NCBI RefSeq assembly: GCF_001294455.1
Contig: NZ_LIKT01000024.1
Coordinates: forward strand, 1-64,000
DNA: 64,000 nucleotides
From: Phaeobacter sp. 11ANDIMAR09
Lineage (GTDB): Bacteria; Pseudomonadota; Alphaproteobacteria; Rhodobacterales; Rhodobacteraceae
Direction: 5' to 3'
Part shown: positions 18,815-26,934 of the stretch, in pieces
Position numbering within the stretch: the stretch's first letter is position 1
Layout of the letters: every line of letters starts with the position of its first letter
Program-made: the position numbers and the translations under genes
The notes under the pieces: generated by a model
Told to the model about the DNA's origin: nothing
Databases searched by the model: none
What the model saw: only the letters and a program-made list of their open reading frames with translations

Positions 18815-19012
18815 ATGCTTGTTGTATTGGATCTTGGGGATGGAAGAAGATTCGCGTGTGAAACTTTCGAATGTGCCAAGGAGGCTTGGCTAAAAAATTT
18901 CGCAGAATGTCTGGGAGCAATGATAGAAGTTTACCCTGAAGTCGGAAGCAAGGCAGGACCGGAAATTTACAGATATGATCACGCCAATCGGATTTGGGTC
19001 ACGTCTAAGTAG
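18815..19012 (+). CDS. Small hypothetical protein
   Basis: 65 residues from the ATG at 18815; the frame runs back to a GTG at 18737, so the start is uncertain. The sequence begins MLVVLDLGDGRRFACETFE and ends in YDHANRIWVTSK, a soluble mixed alpha/beta composition. No family recognised. It is followed 10 bp later by another small gene, suggesting a two-gene unit. Confidence 0.5.
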   Translation: MLVVLDLGDGRRFACETFECAKEAWLKNFAECLGAMIEVYPEVGSKAGPEIYRYDHANRIWVTSK

Positions 19013-19022
19013 GGAGAATACC

Positions 19023-19262
19023 TTGAGCGGTGGACCCAGGACACAGTACATTCATTGCGACATCGAGATTGAGTGCGCAGGACCGACGCAAAGAGTGCTA
19101 TCTGGCTGGACGGCCAGAGCATTGCGCCAGATCCCAGACAAACTTGAGCGAGACGAATTTCAAGACGGCCACCATGATGTAACAGATAGTTACGGTAAGA
19201 AGCTGGGGTCAGTGTATTTTGATTTCTCGGAAGGTCATCAATATGATGACAACGAGTCCTAA
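19023..19262 (+). CDS. Small hypothetical protein (TTG start)
   Basis: 79 residues from a TTG at 19023 with an agggaga ribosome site 7 bases upstream; the frame upstream of that overlaps the previous gene. Rich in Asp/His near the end (DGHHDV, EGHQYDDNES). No family recognised. Probably co-transcribed with the gene at 18815. Confidence 0.5.
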   Translation: MSGGPRTQYIHCDIEIECAGPTQRVLSGWTARALRQIPDKLERDEFQDGHHDVTDSYGKKLGSVYFDFSEGHQYDDNES

Positions 19263-19283
19263 AACGAAGCATTTCTCATTGAG

Positions 19284-19451
19284 CTAGGTTTCTTCCATTT
19301 CGCGCCAGCTCAGAGTTGTTACTTCCGGTAAATATTTTGCCGCCCGGTATCGATCTTCGGGGATTTCGAATTCAAGGCCGCTGTCTTTCACCCAGACGAG
19401 GTCTGGCTGTCCAATGGAAGTTTTTATTCGAAATAGACCCACGATTTTCAT
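19284..19451 (-). CDS. Small hypothetical protein, 55 residues
   Basis: Minus-strand frame from an ATG at 19451 to TAG at 19284, preceded by ttggaag with 6-base spacing. It starts MKIVGLFRIKTSIGQPD and ends in LSWREMEET, with protein-like codon content. Converges on the 19023 gene. No family recognised. Confidence 0.5.
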   Translation of the reverse strand: MKIVGLFRIKTSIGQPDLVWVKDSGLEFEIPEDRYRAAKYLPEVTTLSWREMEET

Positions 19452-19685
19452 TTACGGCTTCCAATAAAAGTTTTCTGGAAGCCCCTTACACAAACACCAA
19501 AATCCGAAAAAAAGGTATCGAGCATAAAGGGCTTATTTGCTCTCACCCTAACGCGAAACCGGCGAGTTGAGGTTAACGCGAAGCTGAAGTAGTAACTTTC
19601 CGCGTTGCTCACTTGTGAGCTAACATCTCACCAGCCCAAATGAAAGCTATAAAAAGTTAGATACCTTTTGGCAGGAGTGGGTACA

Positions 19686-19937
19686 TCAGTGCAATTGCGC
19701 GTGAACTAGATATCCTTCGACCTCAGATTCACCAATGGCACGCAGGGCTTCTAGTCGATGATATCCTTCGACAAGAATGAAACCGCCGCCTTTGTCGGTG
19801 CGTAGGCGTATGGGGGTGGTTTGGCCATTTTCTAGCATATCGTAGGCGATGTCTTCGACTTTGGCGGAGTCCAGAGTTTTCCTGCGTTTGAGAGGAATGC
19901 GAACGTCGGTAATGGCGAATTTTTCTTTTACTGGCAT
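19686..19937 (-). CDS. Single-domain ParB-N/sulfiredoxin-like protein
   Basis: 83 residues. 'DIAYDMLENGQTTPIRLR' followed by 'FILVEGYHRLEALRAIG' is the core of the ParB N-terminal fold, with VEGYHR where ParB has the GERR/GEGR motif. There is no HTH or dimerisation domain. Such free ParB-N domains occur as nucleotide-binding or regulatory proteins on plasmids. Third ParB-fold protein in this window. Confidence 0.65.
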   Translation of the reverse strand: MPVKEKFAITDVRIPLKRRKTLDSAKVEDIAYDMLENGQTTPIRLRTDKGGGFILVEGYHRLEALRAIGESEVEGYLVHAQLH

Positions 19938-20140
19938 GCATCAACTTGCACCCAATTGCAGCACTTGAGCAAGGGTTTGCATGCGATCTCTACAAATCAC
20001 CCAATTTGTCTCGTGGAACACGACCGCCAGCAATCAGTGTAGAATGGAAATGAGTTCGTAAACTCTGCGATTCAGTCAGATCGAAGTCACAGTTGAGAGC
20101 GACCTAGAGTATCCGCTCATTTTATTTGTCGTTTTTGTTA

Positions 20141-20170
20141 AACCAGAGGCTCCAAAAAAAGCCTCTGGTT
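20141..20170 (-). terminator. Terminator of the cold-shock gene
   Basis: 11-bp perfect stem (aaccagaggct / agcctctggtt) with an 8-nt loop, about 20 bp beyond the csp stop on the minus strand; the following minus-strand tail is taacaaaaacg. Confidence 0.6.
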
Positions 20171-20190
20171 CTGAGTTCAAATTCTAGAAT

Positions 20191-20397
20191 TTACGCAAGC
20201 GCGAGATTGCTCGCAGATTCTCGACCGTTGCGATCAGCTTCAACGTCGTAGGTCACTGCTTGCCCGTCATCCAATTGCTGGATGCCAGCACGCTCCAGCG
20301 CGGAAATATGGACAAAAACGTCCTTTGAACCTTTTTCAGGTGCAATAAAACCGAAGCCTTTTTGAGTGTTGAACCATTTCACGGTGCCATTAGCCAT
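20191..20397 (-). CDS. CspA-family cold-shock protein
   Basis: 68 residues from the ATG at 20397, with AGGAG 8 bases upstream; the longer frame to 20508 is untranslated leader. RNP1 (KGFGFIAP) and RNP2 (DVFVHIS) nucleic-acid-binding motifs are intact, and it starts MANGTVKWFNTQ. A single-stranded RNA/DNA-binding chaperone. The long leader is typical of regulated csp mRNAs. Confidence 0.95.
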   Translation of the reverse strand: MANGTVKWFNTQKGFGFIAPEKGSKDVFVHISALERAGIQQLDDGQAVTYDVEADRNGRESASNLALA

Positions 20398-20566
20398 CGT
20401 GTCGTCTCCTATTAAATGCCATTCACAGAATGCAATGGCCCGGCCCAGTGTCGTCATAAGAACTACTGGCCGAAAAGAAACAGGAGGTCGTAGGAAGATG
20501 CTATGCACTTGAAGACATGTATATTCGCTGATTGAATTACAAGGCTCTTAAAGCGCAAACCCAAAT

Positions 20567-20846
20567 TTATAATTCACTGGTGATAATGCGGAAAGTCTGT
20601 TTGTCGGAGATCAGGACGGCTGTATCGCCGTTAAACCGAATTTGATTGCAAAATACCACCTTAGAGAGTAGGTAAGCTTACGACGAACGCAGCTCGGAAC
20701 CATTCAGGCAAAGGACCTGAAGACAGAGTTTTGCCTTCTAAAATCAGAAAAAATCGACTGTCACACCGAGAAATTGGGCTGATGTTTGGAATGAGCGCCG
20801 AACCCTTCGTGCGCGACCATATCATTTGTGACGGCAGATCACTCAT
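20567..20846 (-). pseudogene. Possible frameshifted small gene
   Basis: Two minus-strand frames join end to end: 20661-20846 (ends in EWFRAAFVVSLPTL) and an overlapping frame ending at 20567 (reads RFNGDTAVLISDKQTFRIITSEL). One frameshift near 20680 would restore a protein of about 90 residues. No family recognised, so this may be chance. Confidence 0.25.
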
Positions 20847-21022
20847 AAAATCCGGAAAACGGAACTTACCCGTTCATCAAGGTGAGTTTTAAATTGGAAT
20901 ATCCAAGCTCCCGCATGGAGTTTGTTTCGTTATGCGGATCAATTTTGAGCACGTGTAATGACCGCGATCCCGACAAGAGTCTCAAAAGGTGTGGCGGTGC
21001 TTTCTCCGTCGGAGGAAATAAT

Positions 21023-21376
21023 ATGAAATTACCCGAATGGACACTGACTGCCCTCTACGGAGCCTTGGTCGGCGCGGTCTTTGCTTCGATCATTGGCTTT
21101 ACTTGGGGTGGCTGGACAACTGATCGAAGCGCGAAAAAAATGGCCGAACAATATGCGTCCGAGCAAGTCACTTTAGCGATGGTTCCTTTCTGTTTGGAAA
21201 AGTCAGATATCGATCCAAACAAGCTTTCTAAACTAACTCAAGTTCAGAAAGCCACGGGATTTACGCGCCGCAAACTTATGATGGATTCGGGCTGGGCGAC
21301 ACCTCCCGGTGCAAACGCCCCCAGCAGCGCGCTGGCTGATGCCTGTATAGCAGGGCTAAAAATCGATGAATCATGA
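21023..21376 (+). CDS. Hypothetical protein with one membrane segment
   Basis: 117 residues from the ATG at 21023, preceded by GGAGG at 7-base spacing; the longer frame from 20882 has no ribosome site. One hydrophobic segment (about 8-30, 'LYGALVGAVFASIIGFTWGGW') followed by a soluble domain with two cysteines. It overlaps the downstream repeat-protein gene by 11 bases, so they are probably a coupled pair. Family not recognised. Confidence 0.65.
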   Translation: MKLPEWTLTALYGALVGAVFASIIGFTWGGWTTDRSAKKMAEQYASEQVTLAMVPFCLEKSDIDPNKLSKLTQVQKATGFTRRKLMMDSGWATPPGANAPSSALADACIAGLKIDES

Positions 21377-22205
21377 AAACAATATACTGAGTGACGAAAT
21401 TGGCACTTACGACCCATTTCTAGAAGGCTTTCGCTCCTTAGCAAAGCAAGTTGTTTGTGGGTTCTTGCTCGGCATGGCTTTGCTCTTGTTTGGAGCCAAT
21501 ATTGCCCAATCGAATCCCACCGATATCCCGAAAAACGCTAGCGCCAAAAGTTATGGGGACGGATGGGAATGTGATCTGGGATACCGGATTGCAGGCGAAA
21601 TCTGCGTTGCCATCACTATGCCTGAGAATGCTTATGCGACGAACCGCCGGTTTGGATCGGGATGGGAATGTCTGCATGGGTTTTTGCAGGTTGAAAGGAC
21701 ATCGTGTGTACCGGTGATTGTACCTGAAGGTGGATATCTTGGTCCATCTGGATCGCGTTGGTTTTGCCACCGGGGTTTTCAGAAAATTGGAAACACCTGT
21801 GAGAAAATCAAGTTGCCGCCGCATGCCTACCTGACAAATTCAGGGGTTGGTGCCCCATGGAAATGCGACCGCGGTTTTGAAGAAATCGGAGACATATGCG
21901 TAGCAATCTCTGTGCCTGACAACGCCTTCTTAAACAACTCTGGATACGGCCAACCGTGGTCGTGTCATCGCGGGTTTTTTGAAGAAAACGGCGCCTGCGC
22001 GAAAGTTTTTGTACCTGAGAATGCCTATTTTGATGAGGCGACTTACGGAAACGGTTGGAAATGTGAACGCGGTTTTTCTGAAACAGGAAACAAATGCATC
22101 GCAATAGAGCTTCCGCCGAACGCTCACCTCGATAGGTCGGGCAACCAATGGGAATGCAACAAGAACTTTTATCGCTCTAAGTCGCAATGTGTGCTCCGTA
22201 ATTAA
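21366..22205 (+). CDS. Membrane-anchored protein with seven Cys-containing repeats
   Basis: 279 residues. A hydrophobic segment at about 31-49 acts as anchor or signal. The rest is seven tandem repeats of about 30-34 residues with the consensus W-x-C-x-x-G-F/Y-x6-C-x-x-I-x-(V/M/L)-P-x-N-A-(Y/F)-L; the last is shorter. Each repeat has two cysteines, likely an intra-repeat disulphide in the periplasm. I do not recognise a named family. The preceding small membrane protein overlaps it, so the two may act together. Confidence 0.7.
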   Translation: MNHENNILSDEIGTYDPFLEGFRSLAKQVVCGFLLGMALLLFGANIAQSNPTDIPKNASAKSYGDGWECDLGYRIAGEICVAITMPENAYATNRRFGSGWECLHGFLQVERTSCVPVIVPEGGYLGPSGSRWFCHRGFQKIGNTCEKIKLPPHAYLTNSGVGAPWKCDRGFEEIGDICVAISVPDNAFLNNSGYGQPWSCHRGFFEENGACAKVFVPENAYFDEATYGNGWKCERGFSETGNKCIAIELPPNAHLDRSGNQWECNKNFYRSKSQCVLRN

Positions 22206-22296
22206 AGACTTCAAAGCACTCTAGCACCAGTTGAATTGACCTCGGTGGTCCCTGGAACTCTTCGTCCGGGAAACATCCATCAAAAAGGAAGTATCT

Positions 22297-23484
22297 ATGA
22301 GCCCCGATCCGAAAACCGCAACAACTGTTCTGCGAAACTCCGAGGATTTCCAAAGTTCACCAATCCATATGCGGGTTTCAATGTCTGAGACTACACACAA
22401 CACCAAGACTGCAATTGTGTATTGTGAAGGTAACTTTGCTGAGGTGGACGGTAAAACCGCCAATGGTCTCGTGCGTCATTCAGAAACATACGAAGTATTG
22501 GCAGTCATCGATTCCAAGTACGAAGGTCAGGACAGCGGGCAAATACTTGATGGTGTTGCCAATCAAATTCCTGTTTTGGGGAATTTGCATCAGGTTAAAG
22601 AATGCCAAAAGACTTTGCCGCAAACGCTGATCTACGGAATGGCACCCTCAAGTGGCACGCTCTCCAAGGACGATCGTAAAGTGATTTTGGATGCGATATC
22701 ACTGGGAATGAATATCGTCATTGGCCTGCATGAGTATCTCAGCGATGACTTTGAAATTGCGAATGCTGCCTCGGCAAATAACGTTACCATACGCGACATA
22801 CGCAAACCAAAAGCGAGCAAAGATTTGCGGCTGTTTGATGGCACTGTGGCCTCGGTACCAGCCCTGCGCATAGCTTTGCTTGGCACAGATTGTGCTATTG
22901 GTAAGCGCACAACGGCGACACTTCTTACGAAGGCGCTCAATGATATCGGGATTAGAACCGTTCTCATTGGCACCGGCCAGACGGGTTTGATGCAGGGGGC
23001 TAGGTACGGCGTTGCGATGGACGCTGTTCCGCCTCAGTACTGCTGCGGAGAGCTTGAAGGGGCAATAATCGCAGCGTCAGAAAGCGAGAACCCCAAGGTC
23101 ATTATTGTTGAGGGTCAGGGGGCTCTTAGCCATCCGGCATTTTGTACATCGGCTTTCATTTTACGTGGAAGCCAGCCAGATGCCGTTATTCTTCAGCATG
23201 CGCCAAAACGCGTTCATCGTTGTGATTTTCCCGATTTACCAATGCCAAGTCCAGAAAGCGAAATACAGTTGATCGAAGCTTTTTCAGATACAAAAGTTAT
23301 CGGCCTGACCATAAACCACGAGGGTATGTCTGAGATCGAATTAGGTGCGTGCATAGCCGCCTACTCTCGTTCGTTAGACCTGCCTGTAACTGACCCACTC
23401 AGCCGACCAGTATCCCAGCTGCTCAATATGGTAATGAACGCTTTTTCCGGGTTGCGATACTCCGCCTCCACGGGCGCGGTATGA
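22297..23484 (+). CDS. DUF1611 / DgcN-like P-loop protein
   Basis: 395 residues, ATG at 22297 with aaaaggaag upstream. The N-terminal half is Rossmann-like ('DSKYEGQDSGQIL', 'IPVLGNLHQ', 'LIYGMAPSSGTLS'). The C-terminal half carries a P-loop 'LGTDCAIGKRTT' near residue 196 and 'VIIVEGQGALSHPAF' near 270. This is the DUF1611 family; one branch (DgcN) has been linked to D-glutamate metabolism. The next gene is a PLP racemase overlapping by 4 bases, fitting a D-amino-acid pathway. Substrate unknown. Confidence 0.75.
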   Translation: MSPDPKTATTVLRNSEDFQSSPIHMRVSMSETTHNTKTAIVYCEGNFAEVDGKTANGLVRHSETYEVLAVIDSKYEGQDSGQILDGVANQIPVLGNLHQVKECQKTLPQTLIYGMAPSSGTLSKDDRKVILDAISLGMNIVIGLHEYLSDDFEIANAASANNVTIRDIRKPKASKDLRLFDGTVASVPALRIALLGTDCAIGKRTTATLLTKALNDIGIRTVLIGTGQTGLMQGARYGVAMDAVPPQYCCGELEGAIIAASESENPKVIIVEGQGALSHPAFCTSAFILRGSQPDAVILQHAPKRVHRCDFPDLPMPSPESEIQLIEAFSDTKVIGLTINHEGMSEIELGACIAAYSRSLDLPVTDPLSRPVSQLLNMVMNAFSGLRYSASTGAV

Positions 23485-24602
23485 ATTCTCCTCGAATAGA
23501 GGTGGACTTAGCCAAAATTCGCCAAAATACGAAGGTGTTAACTGGCCGATTGAAGGCGCGCGGTATCAGTGTTCTGGGGGTAACAAAGGCGGTATGTGGC
23601 AACCCCGTCATAGCTCAAGCGATGTTGGATGGGGGAGTGTCAGGGCTTGCAGATGCTCGGGTAAGCAATGTTCAACGCATGCGTGAAGCTGGCATATCAG
23701 CCCCAATTACCCTGATCCGAACGCCCTTGCTTAGCCAATTGACCGATGTCGTCGAGAGTTGCGGCTCCAGTTACAATACCGAGCGCAGAGTCATTTCCGC
23801 TCTCGCTGCAGCTTCAACCGATTTGGGCATCAATCACGGAATAATCCTAGTGATGGAAGCAGGTGATATGCGAGATGGTATTTTGCCCAAAGATATTATT
23901 TCTATCGCAAAATATGTGGCTGGCTTACAGGGTGTGACCCTAAAAGGAATAGCTGCGAACTTCGCATGCTTCAGCCGTGTCCCACCGGATCAGCAGAAGA
24001 TGGTATTGATTTCGGAGATCGCTAAAGACGTCGAAGCTCAATGTGGCAGAGCGTTGGAAATCGTTTCTGGTGGAAACTCGTCAAATATTCCAATGGCACT
24101 CAGTCGTTCAAACTTGGCGAGAATTAATGAACTGCGGATAGGTGAGGCAATTCTGTTGGGCGTTGACCCGGTGAGTGGCGACAGAATTCCTCATCTACAC
24201 ACTGATGCTTTTGTTCTGATCGCTGAAGTTATCGAAATGAACGATAAATCAGATATTCCATTGCAGCCTCAGGAACTCCCAAAAGGGTCGAGACTCCAAC
24301 TTGTACGACATTATGAAAGCGGCAATCGCGTAATTATTAGTGTTGGACAACAAGATACGGATTGTCTGGGCCTCACTTTACCATCTGGAATGACCCATTT
24401 GGGTTCGACGAGCGATCACTTGGTCCTAAGAATGAGTCATTCTGAGGTGGGCGTCGGCACAGAAATAAGGTTTGGCATGAACTACAGCGCATTGATGCGG
24501 GCAATGGCCACGCCAAATGTGCAGATCTCTTTTTTGCACCCGCCCCGATCATTGCGAACGCGCAAGTTGAAGCCAGCTCATTCCCATCTGAACTTGGTTT
24601 GA
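23481..24602 (+). CDS. Alanine/ornithine racemase-family PLP enzyme (fold type III)
   Basis: 373 residues, ATGA overlap with the DUF1611 gene. The PLP-lysine motif is 'VLGVTKAVCGNP' (about 31-42, Lys in VTK). 'EIVSGGNSSNIP' binds the phosphate and 'ELRIGEAILLG' is the conserved helix of the Orr/YhfX-type family. Probably a one-domain-plus racemase acting on an amino acid or derivative, paired with the upstream DUF1611 protein. Confidence 0.8.
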   Translation: MNSPRIEVDLAKIRQNTKVLTGRLKARGISVLGVTKAVCGNPVIAQAMLDGGVSGLADARVSNVQRMREAGISAPITLIRTPLLSQLTDVVESCGSSYNTERRVISALAAASTDLGINHGIILVMEAGDMRDGILPKDIISIAKYVAGLQGVTLKGIAANFACFSRVPPDQQKMVLISEIAKDVEAQCGRALEIVSGGNSSNIPMALSRSNLARINELRIGEAILLGVDPVSGDRIPHLHTDAFVLIAEVIEMNDKSDIPLQPQELPKGSRLQLVRHYESGNRVIISVGQQDTDCLGLTLPSGMTHLGSTSDHLVLRMSHSEVGVGTEIRFGMNYSALMRAMATPNVQISFLHPPRSLRTRKLKPAHSHLNLV

Positions 24603-24713
24603 TATCGCGCGCCACGCGCAACCGAGCTTTGGTGCCGAAAGAAAGCGCACCGAAACTTACAACTAGTCGCCATCGAGCAGTATTGAAACTGAAAAGGAAA
24701 AGGGAAAAATTGC

Positions 24714-24923
24714 ATGACAAAGCGTTCAAAAGAGTCGGTCTTCAAAAAAAGTTCCATTCCAAAATCGGAAACGCCGCTCGAAAGAACCACGCGTGTCGCA
24801 CGTGAAATGGTTAATAAAGAAGCTGAGCAGCGTCTTGATAAAATTAGTCGTTTACGACGAACTCGCCTCGAGCGAGAAGCAAACCAAGCAGCTCAGGTTA
24901 AAGATGGCAATAAGGGGAAGTAG
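24714..24923 (+). CDS. Small basic hypothetical protein
   Basis: 69 residues, ATG at 24714 with aaggaaaaggga upstream. Highly charged, Lys/Arg/Glu-rich, predicted helical ('RLDKISRLRRTRLEREANQAAQ'). It lies 111 bp after the racemase gene and may share its transcript. Family not recognised. Confidence 0.5.
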   Translation: MTKRSKESVFKKSSIPKSETPLERTTRVAREMVNKEAEQRLDKISRLRRTRLEREANQAAQVKDGNKGK

Positions 24924-25200
24924 GCGGTTTGGAAATTGCAGCCTTGATCGAGGTGCTTTAACGACCCAGCTTTGCTGCGTAGCAATTCTACTCAACCGAT
25001 AGAAATTCCCGTTTGTTAGATGATCGGCACGCTGCGAAAGCACGGTCTCGGTTCCAGCCAAATCAGCACCCACGAATGACCGGATTGGCGACACGCGCTG
25101 CATTGCGCCAGCTAATGTGCCGCGTCCGCGAGAAAATGCTGCGTCAGCGAAGCACTAAAAGCGAACGGCGGGTACGTCCCGCATCATGCCAGTTCGAGTG

Positions 25201-25228
25201 AGCCGCAGCGAACGGCGGCTTTTTGTTG
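25201..25228 (+). terminator. Terminator facing the virB operon end
   Basis: 6-bp stem (agccgc / gcggct) then tttttgttgttt on the plus strand, ending the rightward transcript just before the convergent virB6 gene. The 24924-25200 stretch before it holds no supported gene. Confidence 0.6.
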
Positions 25229-25231
25229 TTT

Positions 25232-26308
25232 CTACCGCCGCCCCAGTCTTCCCAGACGTGCAAGCTGAGCCATCATTTGCGATCCAGTTCCGGTGGATGA
25301 ACTGCCCGCTGCAGGTTTTACATTTGCCATCCCTGGCCTCTGCGGCATTTGTTGCGCCCCAAAGAATTGCCGCGCGCGGAGTGCTGCGTATTCGGCGCCA
25401 CTCGCACCGCCCACAAGATATCGATTGTAGACCTGCTGATTTCCCATTGCCGCGCGCGCAAATCCGTAGCTTCCGGCCAAACCCCCAGACAACGCTGGCA
25501 TCATGATGTTCCCTGAGATCGCGCGAACGATGAACGGCGTTGCGATGATGAAGCCCTTTGCCATGAGGACCATCATAAAGAAGGGGATGAGAGCGCCTAT
25601 GTTGGTCGCACCTTCGGGGTCGCCAAGCTCACCGATCAGCGCCGAAGACACCCCGGTAATCGTGGCAAATACCCCCGCGACAACGATCGGATAGATCGCA
25701 AAGGACACCAGTGCTGAGAGCCAACGGGCAAAATAATCCTTGGTGACATCAAACAGCGTCAGAAAGATCATCACAGGTGCGATGCCAATGAGCAGAGCAA
25801 TCATCAAGCGCGACGCGACCAAGATGAACGCTGCCAACCCACCCAAGATCGACAGCATGAGCACTCCGACAATGTCGAGCATCGCTCCAGCCATCCAGTT
25901 CAGCTCAGATCCGGCCGCGTTCAGATATTCGCCAAGCTCGGCAATAAGGCGGTCAAATTCTTCTGCAAATGTGCCGGAGGGGCCGGGAACGCCACCACCG
26001 ACGGATGCAACAAGCGCGCCGGCGATACTGTCGATGCCATTCAGGATGGCCGATGAAAGCGCGTTGAACTGCACCCAGTTGGTCGCAAATATCCCGATCA
26101 GCCCGATTTTCACCGCCAGCCAGAACGCCGTTCGCCCATCCATCGCTTTGTACTGATAAATCATGTTCAGGAAGACGAAGATTATGACGACCGTTGTTCC
26201 AAGAACGAGCAGCGTTCCCACTGTCGCAGCAACAGATCCGAACTGGGTCTCGGCGGCTGTGTTGAGATAGCCTTGGGAGGTTTCAACGAAGTAGGTGACA
26301 ACGCTCAT
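25232..26308 (-). CDS. virB6: VirB6/TrbL-type T4SS inner-membrane protein
   Basis: 358 residues with several hydrophobic segments (about 30-55, 65-85, 150-205, 210-240, 248-270), the VirB6 topology, and a Gln/Pro/Gly-rich C-terminal tail. VirB6 forms part of the inner-membrane channel that contacts the DNA substrate. Last gene of the operon read from the minus strand; it lies after virB11 rather than in the Agrobacterium position after virB5. Confidence 0.88.
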   Translation of the reverse strand: MSVVTYFVETSQGYLNTAAETQFGSVAATVGTLLVLGTTVVIIFVFLNMIYQYKAMDGRTAFWLAVKIGLIGIFATNWVQFNALSSAILNGIDSIAGALVASVGGGVPGPSGTFAEEFDRLIAELGEYLNAAGSELNWMAGAMLDIVGVLMLSILGGLAAFILVASRLMIALLIGIAPVMIFLTLFDVTKDYFARWLSALVSFAIYPIVVAGVFATITGVSSALIGELGDPEGATNIGALIPFFMMVLMAKGFIIATPFIVRAISGNIMMPALSGGLAGSYGFARAAMGNQQVYNRYLVGGASGAEYAALRARQFFGAQQMPQRPGMANVKPAAGSSSTGTGSQMMAQLARLGRLGRR

Positions 26309-26320
26309 TTCAGGGTCTCT

Positions 26321-26734
26321 CTACCAATTACCCGCTGCATCACAGATCGCTTTAGCCTCTGGTCGAAGTTCATTGGCCTCGCGGTTGTAGCTGTCTGACG
26401 TTTGCAGCATTTCTGACCGTCCCGCATTGGCGTGGTTTTCTCGGAATGTGTCTTCTGCGTTATCCCACGCAGGGAAGCGGACAGCACAATCGCACGACCC
26501 TGTCTCGACGATCCGCTCCATGTTCTGTGCCCGATAGATGTCCTGGACCAAGACACGCTGGTAGGCGTCTCGCAGCGCGATGTTTTGCATCCAATCGGGC
26601 TCGCTCGGACGTTCGGGGCAAACATCGGGGACACTTTCGAGACTGGGGATGAGATTGCGCTCCGCTAAGAGAGGTGACGCAATCAGTCCCAAGCTGACTG
26701 CGATCAAAAGGAAATTTGCGGAAGTACGCTTCAT
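26321..26734 (-). CDS. Small secreted protein of the virB operon
   Basis: 137 residues with a clear signal peptide (MKRTSANFLLIAVSLGLIAS, cleavage near LLA/E). The mature part has a 'SCDCAVRFPAWDNAED' segment with two close cysteines. Start overlaps the upstream gene (ATGA). Probably a periplasmic T4SS accessory or entry-exclusion protein, by position only. Confidence 0.6.
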   Translation of the reverse strand: MKRTSANFLLIAVSLGLIASPLLAERNLIPSLESVPDVCPERPSEPDWMQNIALRDAYQRVLVQDIYRAQNMERIVETGSCDCAVRFPAWDNAEDTFRENHANAGRSEMLQTSDSYNREANELRPEAKAICDAAGNW

Positions 26735-26934
26735 TGCGTGCCTGGAGCATCGGCAGTTTCCGAGGTTTCACGTTTGAGAAACGCGGTATGCCCGATATTG
26801 GCAAACTCCGACGAGCTGATTGAGACAACCTCCCACCCAATCTGGCCCTTTGCATTCAACGCGGCCTGCATCTCGATCAGGCTGTTCTTACGGTCCATCG
26901 GAAAGGAGAGGATCTCGTATTCATAGGTTATCAT
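26731..26934 (-). CDS. DUF4177-like small protein
   Basis: 67 residues. 'YEYEILSF ... LNAKGQIGWEVVSIS' matches the DUF4177 pattern (small beta-alpha protein of unknown function). It overlaps virB11 and the next gene by 4 bases each, so it is an integral member of the operon. Confidence 0.55.
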   Translation of the reverse strand: MITYEYEILSFPMDRKNSLIEMQAALNAKGQIGWEVVSISSSEFANIGHTAFLKRETSETADAPGTQ

